In this document: positions 1-9,022 of the stretch, one piece after another
Layout of the letters: each line of letters opens with the position of its first letter
Numbering within the stretch: the stretch's first letter is position 1
Assembly: GCA_029262035.1 (NCBI GenBank)
Contig: JAJDAE010000118.1
Span: forward strand, 1-36,225
Direction: 5' to 3'
Length of the DNA stretch: 36,225 nt
Origin: Candidatus Zhuqueibacterota bacterium
GTDB lineage: Bacteria > Zhuqueibacterota > Zhuqueibacteria > Oceanimicrobiales > Oceanimicrobiaceae
Notes under the pieces: model-generated
Database searches by the model: none
The model's input: only the letters and a program-made list of their open reading frames with translations
Told to the model about the DNA's origin: nothing
Translations under genes and position numbers: made by a program

Positions 1-2550
1 CCAAATGTAACCGACGTGCTGCACATGGGGCATGCTTACAACAATACCATTCAGGATATTCTGATCCGTTTTAAAAGAATGCAGGGGATGGAAGCGCTCT
101 GGCTTCCGGGAACTGACCATGCCGGTATTGCCACCCAAAATGTGGTTGAACGATTTCTCCGAAAAGAGAAGAAACAAAGTCGCCACGATGTTGGCCGTGA
201 AAAATTCATCGATATGGTTTGGGACTGGAAGAATGACCGCGGCAATAAAATAGTTGAGCAACTCAAAAAGCTTGGTTTTAGCTGCGATTGGGACCGGTTA
301 AGTTTTACCATGGATGACCATCTATCGAAGGCAGTTTTAGAAGTTTTTGTCCGGCTTTTCGAAAAGGGATTAATTTACAAAGGCAAGTACATCATCAATT
401 GGTGCCCGCGCTGTCAAACCGCTTTGTCTGAAGAAGAAGTAGAGCATCAGGATACAAACGGCAATCTCTGGTACATTAATTACCCGGTTAAGGATTCCAG
501 TCAGTTTGTCACGGTTGCAACCACGCGGCCCGAAACCATGCTGGGAGATGTTGCGGTAGCCGTTCATCCTGATGACAAACGCTATAAAAAATTAATCGGC
601 AAAACTATAATTTTGCCTGTTGTCGGCAGGGAGCTGAAGATTATCGCCGATGATATGGTGGATAAGGAATTTGGCACCGGCGCAGTTAAAATTACACCCG
701 CACATGACCCCAACGATTTTCTGATGGGGCGCAGGCATAATCTCACCCCGATCAACGTGATGAATGAAGACGCAACCATGAACGAACTGGCCGGTAAGTT
801 TGAAGGCATGGATCGCCTGAAAGCCAGAAAGAATCTTCTGCAGGAATTGAAAGAAGGCGACTATCTTAAAAAAGTCGAAGACCACCAGAATTCGGTTGGG
901 CATTGCTACCGCTGCAGCACTGTGGTGGAGCCTTACCTTTCAGAACAGTGGTTTGTTAAAATGAAACCGCTGGCCGAGCCCGCATTGGCTGCTGTGAAAG
1001 CGGGTAAAATTAAACTGCACCCGGCACGCTGGCAAAAGGTATTTATTCACTGGTTGGACAATATCCATGACTGGTGCATCAGTCGCCAAATTTGGTGGGG
1101 ACATCGGATTCCAATTTACACCTGTAAAAACTGCAATGAAGTTATGGCTGCGGTAGAGTCACCAACTGCTTGCAAAAAGTGTGGCAAAGGTGAGTTCGAG
1201 CAAGAAACGGATGTTCTGGATACCTGGTTTTCATCTCAATTGTGGCCATTGGCTACGCTGGGTTGGCCGGAAGAAACTGAAGATTTGAAATATTTCTACC
1301 CGACGGATACGCTCGTAACTGCCCCGGATATCATCTTTTTTTGGGTTTCCAGAATGGTGATGATGGGGTTGGAACTTCGCGGAGAGGTACCGTTCAACTC
1401 AGTTTATTTCAACGGCATCATTCGTGACAAGCAGGGTCGAAAAATGAGCAAGTCCCTCGGCAATGGCATTAACCCCCTTAAAATGGTGGATAAATACAGC
1501 GCCGATGCTGTACGATATTCTCTGCTTGATTTATCATCAGAAGGCAAAGACATTAATCTTTCCGAAAATGATTTTGAAGTTGGACGAAATTTTTCCAACA
1601 AAGTCTGGAATGCTTTTCGCTTTCTCTGGATGAATTTGGAAGAAAGTGATATTAAAAATGCCAATGCCGCTTATGTACAGTCTGCGTTTGATGATGGCTT
1701 ACTTGATCTTTCTGATAAATGGATTTTGAGCCGCTACCAGAAAGCTATTAAAAAAATAACTCGCGGACTGGAACAGTTTAAACTGCATGAAACGGCTGAA
1801 TCCATTTATACATTCTTCTGGAGTGAATACTGTGACTGGTATCTGGAGTTCATAAAACCACGGCTTTATGGCAAAGAAAATGAAGCAGAAAAACGCGCTA
1901 CACTGACTGTTGCAACCTACGTGATGAAGGGCATGCTGCAACTTTTACATCCCCTTATTCCTTTTATTACGGAAGAGCTTTGGCAAAACATCCGCAATGA
2001 GGAAGATGCAGAGAGTATTATGATTTCCTCATGGCCCATCGAAAGTCGAAAATTTATTTCAGCGGAAATTGAGCGCGAAGTTGGGTTTGTTCAAAGTTTG
2101 GTTGGAGCTGTCCGCAATATCCGTGGTGAAATGAATGTGGCGCCAAATAAATCTGCCCGTGTTGTGGTTATCAAAGAAGAAAAAAATGGTTTTGATGAAA
2201 GTGCTATTTTGGCCTCTCAGCCTTATCTTCAGCATCTTGCAAAAGTAAGCGCTTTGGAATTTACTGATAAAGCAAACCGTCCGAAAAATTCAGCAAATGC
2301 CATCATAAATAAAATGGAAATTTTGGTACCGCTTGAAGGTTTAATTGATTTTGAAGTTGAAAGAGCACGGTTGCAAAAAGAGATTATCCGGGTTGAAAAG
2401 CAGCTTGAAGGTTTGAATACAAAGCTGCATAGCTCTGATTTTATAAACAGGGCACCTGAAGAAATCGTTGAGGGACAGAAAAAGAAAAAAGTAGATTTCG
2501 AGTTTAATTTAGCGAAATTAAAATCAAGTCTTGAAAGCATAGCTGCTTAG
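1..2550 (+). CDS. valS: Valine--tRNA ligase, 5' end missing
   Basis: Class I aminoacyl-tRNA synthetase that charges tRNA-Val with valine and edits mischarged threonine in the cytoplasm. The reading frame is open from base 1, and its first codons read PNVTDVLHMGH, the conserved start of the catalytic domain with the HIGH-type signature HMGH. The true start, probably some 40 to 50 residues earlier, therefore lies outside the window, and the GTG at 16 is not a real start. The editing domain carries TTRPETMLGDVAVAV. Cys pairs (CPRC, CYRC, CKNC, CKKC) suggest zinc sites. KMSKS is encoded at 1441-1455. The C-terminus (about 2340-2540) is a charged coiled coil typical of the ValRS tRNA-binding arm. 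An Asp replaces the usual Gly in PNVTG; this is probably neutral. Identification is very secure. Confidence 0.97.
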   Translation, partial: PNVTDVLHMGHAYNNTIQDILIRFKRMQGMEALWLPGTDHAGIATQNVVERFLRKEKKQSRHDVGREKFIDMVWDWKNDRGNKIVEQLKKLGFSCDWDRLSFTMDDHLSKAVLEVFVRLFEKGLIYKGKYIINWCPRCQTALSEEEVEHQDTNGNLWYINYPVKDSSQFVTVATTRPETMLGDVAVAVHPDDKRYKKLIGKTIILPVVGRELKIIADDMVDKEFGTGAVKITPAHDPNDFLMGRRHNLTPINVMNEDATMNELAGKFEGMDRLKARKNLLQELKEGDYLKKVEDHQNSVGHCYRCSTVVEPYLSEQWFVKMKPLAEPALAAVKAGKIKLHPARWQKVFIHWLDNIHDWCISRQIWWGHRIPIYTCKNCNEVMAAVESPTACKKCGKGEFEQETDVLDTWFSSQLWPLATLGWPEETEDLKYFYPTDTLVTAPDIIFFWVSRMVMMGLELRGEVPFNSVYFNGIIRDKQGRKMSKSLGNGINPLKMVDKYSADAVRYSLLDLSSEGKDINLSENDFEVGRNFSNKVWNAFRFLWMNLEESDIKNANAAYVQSAFDDGLLDLSDKWILSRYQKAIKKITRGLEQFKLHETAESIYTFFWSEYCDWYLEFIKPRLYGKENEAEKRATLTVATYVMKGMLQLLHPLIPFITEELWQNIRNEEDAESIMISSWPIESRKFISAEIEREVGFVQSLVGAVRNIRGEMNVAPNKSARVVVIKEEKNGFDESAILASQPYLQHLAKVSALEFTDKANRPKNSANAIINKMEILVPLEGLIDFEVERARLQKEIIRVEKQLEGLNTKLHSSDFINRAPEEIVEGQKKKKVDFEFNLAKLKSSLESIAA

Positions 2551-2595
2551 TTTATAAATTACTGTATAAAAGACCTCAGTTTGTCAGGTTAGAAA

Positions 2596-3960
2596 ATGAG
2601 TTTAATAAAACTATCTTTGGCTGCATTTGTTACAATTTTCAGTATAACTCTTAGTGCCCAGGAAAAACAAGTTGCGGTTACCATTTACAATGATAATCTC
2701 GCGCTGGTTAAAGACGTGCGCACATTAGATCTGAAGTCAGGGTTAAACCAGGTTGCATTTCGTGATATTTCAGCGCTGATTGATCCGACATCCGTTTACT
2801 TTGTTTCGAAAAGCAGTCCGGACAAAGTAAAGGTGCTTGAGCAGAATTTTGTATATGACCTGGTTAATTCTAATAAACTTTTACAAAAATATATCGACCA
2901 ACGAATTTCATTTGAATTGGAAAAAGGACAAAGTGCTTCGGGTATATTATTGAGTGCTTCGGGCGCAGATATCATCATCAAAGATGAGGCCTCTAACGCA
3001 ATTCGGCTTTTTAAAAACTCTGTGATTAAGAATATTTCTTTTCCGGAATTGCCTGAAGGTCTTATTACCAAACCAACACTTGCCTGGAAGCTGAATTCAA
3101 AAAACGCCGGCAGTAATCAAGTGGAAATCGGTTACTTAACAGGCGGCATAAGTTGGCACGCAGAATATGTTGGTGTTATTGATGAGCAAGATAAGTTGAT
3201 GGAAGTGGGTGCCTGGGTTTCTATCGAAAATAATTCCGGCACAAGCTATGAAAACGCAGGCCTTAAACTCGTTGCCGGTGACGTAAATAAGGCTAGAGAA
3301 ATTCGTAGAAGATACAAAGGCGCTCAGGTTGAATCGCTGGCAATGGCCGACGCACCCCAATTTCAGGAAAAGGCTTTTTTTGAATACCATGTTTATACGC
3401 TGCAAAAAAAGACCACAGTTGCAAATGCTCAAATTAAACAAATATCATTGTTTGCCCCGGCTGATGTAAAGGTGGAAAAGAACTATTATTACGATGGCAG
3501 CCGCAATGGTTCAAAGGTTAATGTCAAGCTTGAGTTTGCGAATGACAAAAAATCGGGCTTAGGAATACCGCTGCCAAAGGGGAAATTCAGAGTTTACAAG
3601 AGAGACAGTGACGATTCCTTGATTTTAATTGGTGAAGATTTTCTCGACCACACGCCGGAAAACCAAGAGGTTCGGGTTACAGTTGGCAATGCTTTTGATG
3701 TGACCGGGGAAAGAACTCAAAAGAACCGTCAAAGTACCGGTAAATATGAGTGGGAAGCTACCTGGGAAATTAAGCTGAAAAATCAAAAGAAAGAAGCTGT
3801 TAAAGTCATCGTGCAAGAGCGATTGGGCGTTAACTGGAAAATCATCAGCAAGACACATGATTTCAAGAAGCCAAATGCGAATACAGCTGAGTTTACAATT
3901 ACAGTACCGAGTGGTGGAGAGGTTGTGGTTGAGTACACGGTTAAGTATAAGAATAGATAA
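2596..3960 (+). CDS. Secreted DUF4139 domain-containing protein
   Basis: A 454-residue protein of unknown function. An N-terminal signal peptide is visible (MSLIKLSLAAFVTIFSITLSA, cleavage likely near residue 21), so it should be exported to the periplasm or cell surface. The mature start (VAVTIYNDNLALVKDVRTLDL) and later segments such as GGISWHAEYVGVI and the C-terminal GGEVVVEYTVKYKNR match the DUF4139 family as I know it. Those proteins are beta-rich; MuiA-like members add an N-terminal DUF4140. No catalytic motif is apparent. The start ATG is 45 bases after valS with only a weak upstream AGGTTA. It may be co-transcribed with valS, but nothing ties the functions together. The family call is fairly sure; the role is unknown. 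Confidence 0.8.
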   Translation: MSLIKLSLAAFVTIFSITLSAQEKQVAVTIYNDNLALVKDVRTLDLKSGLNQVAFRDISALIDPTSVYFVSKSSPDKVKVLEQNFVYDLVNSNKLLQKYIDQRISFELEKGQSASGILLSASGADIIIKDEASNAIRLFKNSVIKNISFPELPEGLITKPTLAWKLNSKNAGSNQVEIGYLTGGISWHAEYVGVIDEQDKLMEVGAWVSIENNSGTSYENAGLKLVAGDVNKAREIRRRYKGAQVESLAMADAPQFQEKAFFEYHVYTLQKKTTVANAQIKQISLFAPADVKVEKNYYYDGSRNGSKVNVKLEFANDKKSGLGIPLPKGKFRVYKRDSDDSLILIGEDFLDHTPENQEVRVTVGNAFDVTGERTQKNRQSTGKYEWEATWEIKLKNQKKEAVKVIVQERLGVNWKIISKTHDFKKPNANTAEFTITVPSGGEVVVEYTVKYKNR

Positions 3961-3962
3961 AT

Positions 3963-4060
3963 GTAAAGAGTAGAGGGGAGAGCGTAAAGGGAAGAGCATA
4001 GAGCGAAAAAAATGATTTAACACTTTTCTCTCTTCTATCTTTTCTTCTCTCAACGCCCTA
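3963..4060. repeat. GA-rich/CT-rich imperfect inverted repeat with about 7-base periodicity
   Basis: Between the DUF4139 gene and recG the + strand is almost pure purine from about 3963 to 4011, with loosely repeating heptads such as AGAGCGT, AGAGCAT and AGAGCGA. It then switches to a pyrimidine-rich arm (about 4021-4060) of CTCT/TTCT runs. The second arm, reverse-complemented, resembles the first (shared AGTAG and GAGAG blocks), so the unit could fold as a long imperfect hairpin. It might act as a weak terminator or be a degenerate intergenic repeat family. Copies elsewhere in the genome cannot be tested here. Confidence 0.5.
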
Positions 4061-4098
4061 CTTTGAACAAAAATAAGTGAATAGTTCTGGATAAGTAT

Positions 4099-6204
4099 TT
4101 GAACCACGATACCCAAATAAATCATTTAAAGACATCCGTACAATTTTTAAAGGGTATTGGCGAAAAAAGAGCAGACCGTTTAAAAGAGGTCGGGGTGGAA
4201 AGCATACTCGACCTTCTTTATTATTTCCCACGGCGTTACTTAGATCGCAGCCATATACCCAAAATTAAAGATTTGCGGGAAAATGAAACGGTCACTGTGG
4301 TGGGTAAAGTACAATTTATGGGGGTTAAGCCTGGCCGGAAAAAGCGATTTGTCCTTGTTTTGAATGATGGCACCGGCTATTTGAATTGTGTCTGGTTTCG
4401 TGGTGTTGCATTTTTGCAGAAGGCTTTTGAAACAGGGGAAACCCTGGCGGTGAGCGGCAAGATTGGTTATTTTCGTGATTTTCAAATGGTGCATCCTGAT
4501 TTCGACCGTTTATCTGATGGCGGCGACTCGGACTTCAGAAATACCGGCAGGATTATTCCGCTATATTCTTCAACGGAAGGTTTAGGTAAGATTGGTCTGG
4601 ATAGCCGTGGATTTCGACGAGTGGTAAGAGAAGCGTTGCCTGGCTTTGTCAAGGAGTTGGAAGAAACTTTGCCTGCCGGTGTTTTGAAGCGGCAAGAACT
4701 GGTTGGTTTAAAAACAGCAATTGCTCAAGTGCATTTTCCGGATGATAAAGATGCGCTTCGCAGCGCCCGTAAACGGTTGAAGTTTGATGAATTATTTTAT
4801 CTGGAATTGATGTTGGCATACCGGCGACAAAAAATAGATCGAACGGAAAAAGGTATTGAGTTTACAAAAGTAGGGGAGCGCACCCGCAAGCTGATCGAAG
4901 CGTTGCCTTTTGAACTTACCGGCGCTCAAAAACGAGTTCTTAAAGAAATCCGGGAAGACATGAAAAAAATCTCGCCGATGAATCGGCTGATTCAGGGAGA
5001 TGTCGGGTCCGGTAAAACCGCAGTAGGGCTTATAGCGATGATGATGGCGCTTGAAAATAACTATCAAGCCGCACTTATGGCGCCTACAGAAATTCTTGCT
5101 GAACAACATTTTTTGACCATACATGAACTCTTGGAGAAATTGCAAGTTAAAGTGGTGTTATTGGTGGGAGGACTCCCCAAAAAACTTCGAGAGGAAGCTC
5201 TGGAGTTAATTCAAAGCGGGGAGGCAGATATTATTGTCGGGACTCACGCTTTAATTCAAGACACTGTAACATTTAAAAAGCTTGGCTTTGCAATTATTGA
5301 TGAACAGCACCGTTTTGGTGTCATGCAGCGCGTTGCGTTAATGAAAAAAGGGTTGACTCCGGATGTGCTCGTTATGACGGCTACACCCATTCCAAGAACA
5401 CTCTCATTGACGCTATACGGTGACTTGGACGTTTCAATTATAGACGAACTGCCGCCGGGAAGAAAGCCTATTAAAACAGTTTGGCGTGGAGATAAGAAAC
5501 GCAACGAGATTTATAAATTTGTTTTGGAACAAATCGCTCAGGGTGATCAAGCCTACATTATTTTTCCCTTAATAGAAGAATCTGAAAAAATCGACCTGCA
5601 GGCAGCAATTGAAAACTATGAAACGATGAAACAAGGGATTTTTTCTAATTATGAAGTTGGGTTATTGCACGGGCGTATGAAGAGTCAGGAAAAAGAAATT
5701 GTTATGTCCGACTTCAAGAGTGGCAAGATAAACGTGTTGGTAAGCACTACTGTTATTGAAGTTGGCGTTGATGTGCCTAATGCGACAATTATGGTTGTTG
5801 AAAATGCCGAGCGGTTTGGATTGCCGCAGTTGCATCAATTACGCGGACGAGTTGGGCGAGGCGGTAAGGCATCCTATTGTTTTTTAATAGCGAAATATCC
5901 AATTTCGGAGGAAGCAAAAACTCGGCTGAACACATTGGCGGAAACTAATGATGGTTTTAAAATAGCTGAAGTAGATTTGAAATTACGTGGCCCCGGTGAT
6001 TTTTTTGGCACCAAACAGAGTGGCCTGCCGGAAATGCGAATTGCAGATCTAGTAAAAGACACTGAACTTTTAGTTACAGCCAGGGAAGAAGCTTTTGACC
6101 TGGTTTTTTCAAATAAGCAAAAAATGAACCTGGAGGACCTGCCTTCAAAAGCACATTTTTTTCAAAATTATCACGATAAATTTGAGCTGTCGCGGGCTGG
6201 TTAA
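4099..6204 (+). CDS. recG: ATP-dependent DNA helicase RecG
   Basis: A 701-residue superfamily 2 helicase that remodels stalled replication forks and Holliday junctions by branch migration. The N-terminal wedge/OB-fold region includes the helix-hairpin-helix-like FLKGIGEKRADRLKEVGV. Walker A (GDVGSGKT, around residues 300-307), the motif II box DEQH (401-404), TATPIPRTLSLTLYGDLD, and the terminal helicase segment with QLRGRVGRGG are all present, and length is normal for the family. The only plausible start is TTG at 4099: an in-frame stop sits at 4078-4080 and the next Met is deep inside the wedge domain. The Shine-Dalgarno is poor. It is preceded by the GA/CT inverted repeat and followed by a 96-base gap, so it is probably monocistronic. 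Confidence 0.96.
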   Translation: MNHDTQINHLKTSVQFLKGIGEKRADRLKEVGVESILDLLYYFPRRYLDRSHIPKIKDLRENETVTVVGKVQFMGVKPGRKKRFVLVLNDGTGYLNCVWFRGVAFLQKAFETGETLAVSGKIGYFRDFQMVHPDFDRLSDGGDSDFRNTGRIIPLYSSTEGLGKIGLDSRGFRRVVREALPGFVKELEETLPAGVLKRQELVGLKTAIAQVHFPDDKDALRSARKRLKFDELFYLELMLAYRRQKIDRTEKGIEFTKVGERTRKLIEALPFELTGAQKRVLKEIREDMKKISPMNRLIQGDVGSGKTAVGLIAMMMALENNYQAALMAPTEILAEQHFLTIHELLEKLQVKVVLLVGGLPKKLREEALELIQSGEADIIVGTHALIQDTVTFKKLGFAIIDEQHRFGVMQRVALMKKGLTPDVLVMTATPIPRTLSLTLYGDLDVSIIDELPPGRKPIKTVWRGDKKRNEIYKFVLEQIAQGDQAYIIFPLIEESEKIDLQAAIENYETMKQGIFSNYEVGLLHGRMKSQEKEIVMSDFKSGKINVLVSTTVIEVGVDVPNATIMVVENAERFGLPQLHQLRGRVGRGGKASYCFLIAKYPISEEAKTRLNTLAETNDGFKIAEVDLKLRGPGDFFGTKQSGLPEMRIADLVKDTELLVTAREEAFDLVFSNKQKMNLEDLPSKAHFFQNYHDKFELSRAG

Positions 6205-6254
6205 TATAAATTGAACTTAAATAGCTAAAATTGAAAATGGCTAAAGTATTTCTA

Positions 6255-6283
6255 TTTGAGTATGTTTAGGCATTATAACTTTG
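6255..6283 (+). promoter_or_regulatory. Possible FCB-type promoter TTTG-N17-TAnnTTTG
   Basis: TTTG at 6255-6258 and TAACTTTG at 6276-6283 are separated by 17 bases and fit the Bacteroidetes-type -33/-7 consensus (TTTG ... TAnnTTTG). Caution: the implied transcript would begin only about 10 bases before the ATG at 6301 and would overlap the Shine-Dalgarno sequence, so this may be chance. Confidence 0.3.
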
Positions 6284-6289
6284 GAGGAG
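6283..6289 (+). promoter_or_regulatory. Strong ribosome binding site for the DUF2723 gene
   Basis: GGAGGAG lies 11 bases before the ATG at 6301 and fixes that start. It shows that this organism uses classical Shine-Dalgarno sites, at least for some genes. Confidence 0.75.
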
Positions 6290-6300
6290 AAAAGCACTAA

Positions 6301-9021
6301 ATGGAGCATTATAAACTAAATCGGATTATGGGGGCGATTGTTTTTGCAATCTCTTTTGTGGTTTACTGCTTTACCGTTGCACCAACAACTTCTTACTGGG
6401 ACTGTGGCGAATTCATAACCTGCGCACATACAATGGGAGTGCCGCATCCTCCCGGAGCGCCGCTTTTTATTATGATAGGCCGTGTTGTTTCAATGATTCC
6501 CTTCGTGGCGGATATTGGCTTACGTATAAATATGATTTCTGTTTTGGTGAGTGCCCTAACAGTTATGTTTACATATTTAATCGTAGTTCGTTTGTTACGT
6601 GCTTGGAAAGGTTTACCCGAAACAATTGAAGAAAAAATTATTATGTATGGTGGTGGTATTATGGGTGCGCTTGCATTTGCCTTCACCGACTCTTTCTGGT
6701 TTAACGCGGTTGAAGCCGAAGTTTATGCCGTATCTATGTTTTTCACCGGCATCATTGTCTGGCTGATCCTGGTCTGGGAAGAAAAAGCCGATAGCGGCCA
6801 AGGCGATAAAATTTTGCTTTTGATCGCGTATTTAATCGGGCTTGCATTAGGCGTTCATTTACTCAATATTTTAGCTATTCCTACATTATTTTTAATAATT
6901 TATTTTAAACGGTCGGAGTTGAACATAACCAATTTTGCGCTGTGGGGTGCCTTTGCAGCCGCTATATTTGGCACCATCTATCCTGGAGTTGTAAAAGGCA
7001 TACCATGGATGTTAAAAGAGTATGGATTTTTGTCCATTGTTGTCGCAGTTGGTGCTTTACTTGTTGGCATTGTTTACACAATTCAAAACAACAAACGCAT
7101 ACTAAGTCTGTTGCTAATGGGAATGATGCTCATTACCATAAGTTACTCAACTTACACAATGCTGTACATTCGGTCCGGCTTAAAACCAGCGATTAATGAA
7201 AACCATCCTGACACACCGAAAAAATTTGTCAGCTATTTAAATCGAGAGCAATATGGTGATATTCCACTTGACGAACGGCGTGCGCCTATGTGGGAGTATC
7301 AGATTAAGAAAATGTATGTTAGATATTTTGCCTGGCAGTTTATTGGCACCGGCAATACAATTGGAAAAGACGGTTATATTACGGAAACTCTTTCCTTAAG
7401 GGGGTTAATGGGGCTGCCATTTTTAATCGGTTTAATTGGTATGTATTATCATTTCCGACACGACTGGAAGCGAGGTCTATCGGTACTCGCACTATTTGTT
7501 ATGACGGGAATTGCCATAACCATCTATCTGAACCAGGAAAACCCGCAACCCAGGGAGCGTGATTACGCCTATGTCGGATCGTTTTTCGCCTTTGCCATCT
7601 GGATCGGACTTGGAGCCAGTGCCCTTCTTGAATTTGTGAGCAAAAATATTGTGAGTAATCAATCCTTGCGCAAAGTTGGTTTTGGTGGTATGGGAGCGCT
7701 GCTTTTGTTTGCATTACCTGTAAACCTTTTCAATCACAATTATGATACCCACAATCGTTCCGGAAATTACGTGGCGTACGATTATTCTTACAACATTCTG
7801 CAAAGCTGCGAGAAGGATGGGATTTTATTTACAAACGGTGATAACGATACTTTCCCGCTTTGGTTTTTGCAATACGTCTATAATATCCGAACCGATGTAC
7901 GCGTTGTAAATTTAAGTCTTTTAAATACACCCTGGTACATAAAACAATTGCGTGATGAAGAACCGAAGATACCGATCACACTTTCGGATACTCAAATTGA
8001 TGCGCTGCAGGCAAGGCTGTGGGAAAAACCAAGACAAATGAAAATTGAAGTACCCCGTGAAACCATTTTGGCTGAATTGAAAAAGGCCGAGGATAACACC
8101 CAAATCACTTTGGAGGATATTGGTGAAAATCCGGCAGTAGCATGGGAAATGAAAAATACAAAAAATCTCTCCGGTTATCCGGTAATTTTGGTGCAGGATA
8201 TTATGGTCGTGCATATTCTGGCTGCTAACAAATTTAAAAAACCAGTCTATTTTGCAGTGACTGTTGCAGGTTCAAATATGCTTGGCCTGGATAATAATCG
8301 TGGCCGTGGAAAAGGGAAAAATTATTTGAGAATGGACGGTCTGGCTTTCAGAGTTATGCCATACTCCGGACCAACAGATTTTATTTCTCACAAGCAACTG
8401 GAAGACAATCTTTTTAACGAATTTAAATATAGAAATCTGGATAACCCGGATGTTTTCTATAATCGAAATATCAAAGGTTTACTGCAAAATTACAGATCTG
8501 CTTTCCTGCGATTGACCAATTATTATCAAACCATGGACTCCCCTGATGGAAAAGAAAAAGCAATTGGAGTTTTGGATAAAATGGAGGAATTTATACCCGA
8601 AAAGGTAATACCTTTGACCAACTACCAGTTGTCCCTTAATTTTGGGCGATTATATAAAGATGTGGGGCGCCCGGAAGAGCTTGAGCGCCGCATTGATAAT
8701 ATTCTTGAAACGACGAACTTGGCTCCGTATGACAAAATGTTTATGGCGCAGACTTATTTTCATGAACTAAATAACATGGCAAAGGCAGAGTCGTTGGCTA
8801 AATCTGTCGTTGCTGAAAATCCTAATTTTGTGCAAGGATATAGTTGGCTGGTTAGCTTATATTCTCAATCTAAAGAATATGACAAAGGAATTGCGCTGAT
8901 GGAGGAGTGGTTAAAGAAAGTGCCAAATGATCCAAATGCAATGCGGCAGCTCTCCGAGTTAAAAACCCTGGCGTCTTTGGATAGTGCGCAAGGAAAACAG
9001 CCATCATCTAGTCCAGAGTAA
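6301..9021 (+). CDS. DUF2723 (GT117) membrane glycosyltransferase with C-terminal TPR-like region
   Basis: A 906-residue polytopic membrane protein. It begins with a TM helix and then SYWDCGEFITCAHTMGVPHP, where D34 and E37 sit in the first extracytoplasmic loop, as in GT-C enzymes that use polyprenyl-phosphate sugars. Many hydrophobic helices follow to about residue 480, then a soluble part with the family-typical FTNGDNDTFPLWFLQY and NTPWYIKQL segments, and a helical TPR-like C-terminus (about 760-890). DUF2723 proteins are the bacterial relatives of human TMEM260, a protein O-mannosyltransferase. I infer a transferase that adds a sugar, possibly mannose, to exported proteins or glycans. 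A GT2 gene follows one base after the stop, and a Dpm1-like donor synthase lies 5.5 kb downstream in the same block. Confidence 0.87.
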   Translation: MEHYKLNRIMGAIVFAISFVVYCFTVAPTTSYWDCGEFITCAHTMGVPHPPGAPLFIMIGRVVSMIPFVADIGLRINMISVLVSALTVMFTYLIVVRLLRAWKGLPETIEEKIIMYGGGIMGALAFAFTDSFWFNAVEAEVYAVSMFFTGIIVWLILVWEEKADSGQGDKILLLIAYLIGLALGVHLLNILAIPTLFLIIYFKRSELNITNFALWGAFAAAIFGTIYPGVVKGIPWMLKEYGFLSIVVAVGALLVGIVYTIQNNKRILSLLLMGMMLITISYSTYTMLYIRSGLKPAINENHPDTPKKFVSYLNREQYGDIPLDERRAPMWEYQIKKMYVRYFAWQFIGTGNTIGKDGYITETLSLRGLMGLPFLIGLIGMYYHFRHDWKRGLSVLALFVMTGIAITIYLNQENPQPRERDYAYVGSFFAFAIWIGLGASALLEFVSKNIVSNQSLRKVGFGGMGALLLFALPVNLFNHNYDTHNRSGNYVAYDYSYNILQSCEKDGILFTNGDNDTFPLWFLQYVYNIRTDVRVVNLSLLNTPWYIKQLRDEEPKIPITLSDTQIDALQARLWEKPRQMKIEVPRETILAELKKAEDNTQITLEDIGENPAVAWEMKNTKNLSGYPVILVQDIMVVHILAANKFKKPVYFAVTVAGSNMLGLDNNRGRGKGKNYLRMDGLAFRVMPYSGPTDFISHKQLEDNLFNEFKYRNLDNPDVFYNRNIKGLLQNYRSAFLRLTNYYQTMDSPDGKEKAIGVLDKMEEFIPEKVIPLTNYQLSLNFGRLYKDVGRPEELERRIDNILETTNLAPYDKMFMAQTYFHELNNMAKAESLAKSVVAENPNFVQGYSWLVSLYSQSKEYDKGIALMEEWLKKVPNDPNAMRQLSELKTLASLDSAQGKQPSSSPE

Positions 9022-9022
9022 G

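Noticed and set aside
16-18. GTG 16 as the start of valS
   Set aside because: The frame is open to base 1 and the preceding codons encode the conserved PNVT of the catalytic core.
3625-4125. Minus-strand ORF of 166 residues spanning the GA/CT repeat
   Set aside because: Mostly the antisense of the DUF4139 gene; the sequence has no family features.
8984-9022. Upstream GTG start for the GT2 gene
   Set aside because: It lies inside the preceding gene and adds 13 residues unlike the family; ATG 9023 gives the usual N-terminus.
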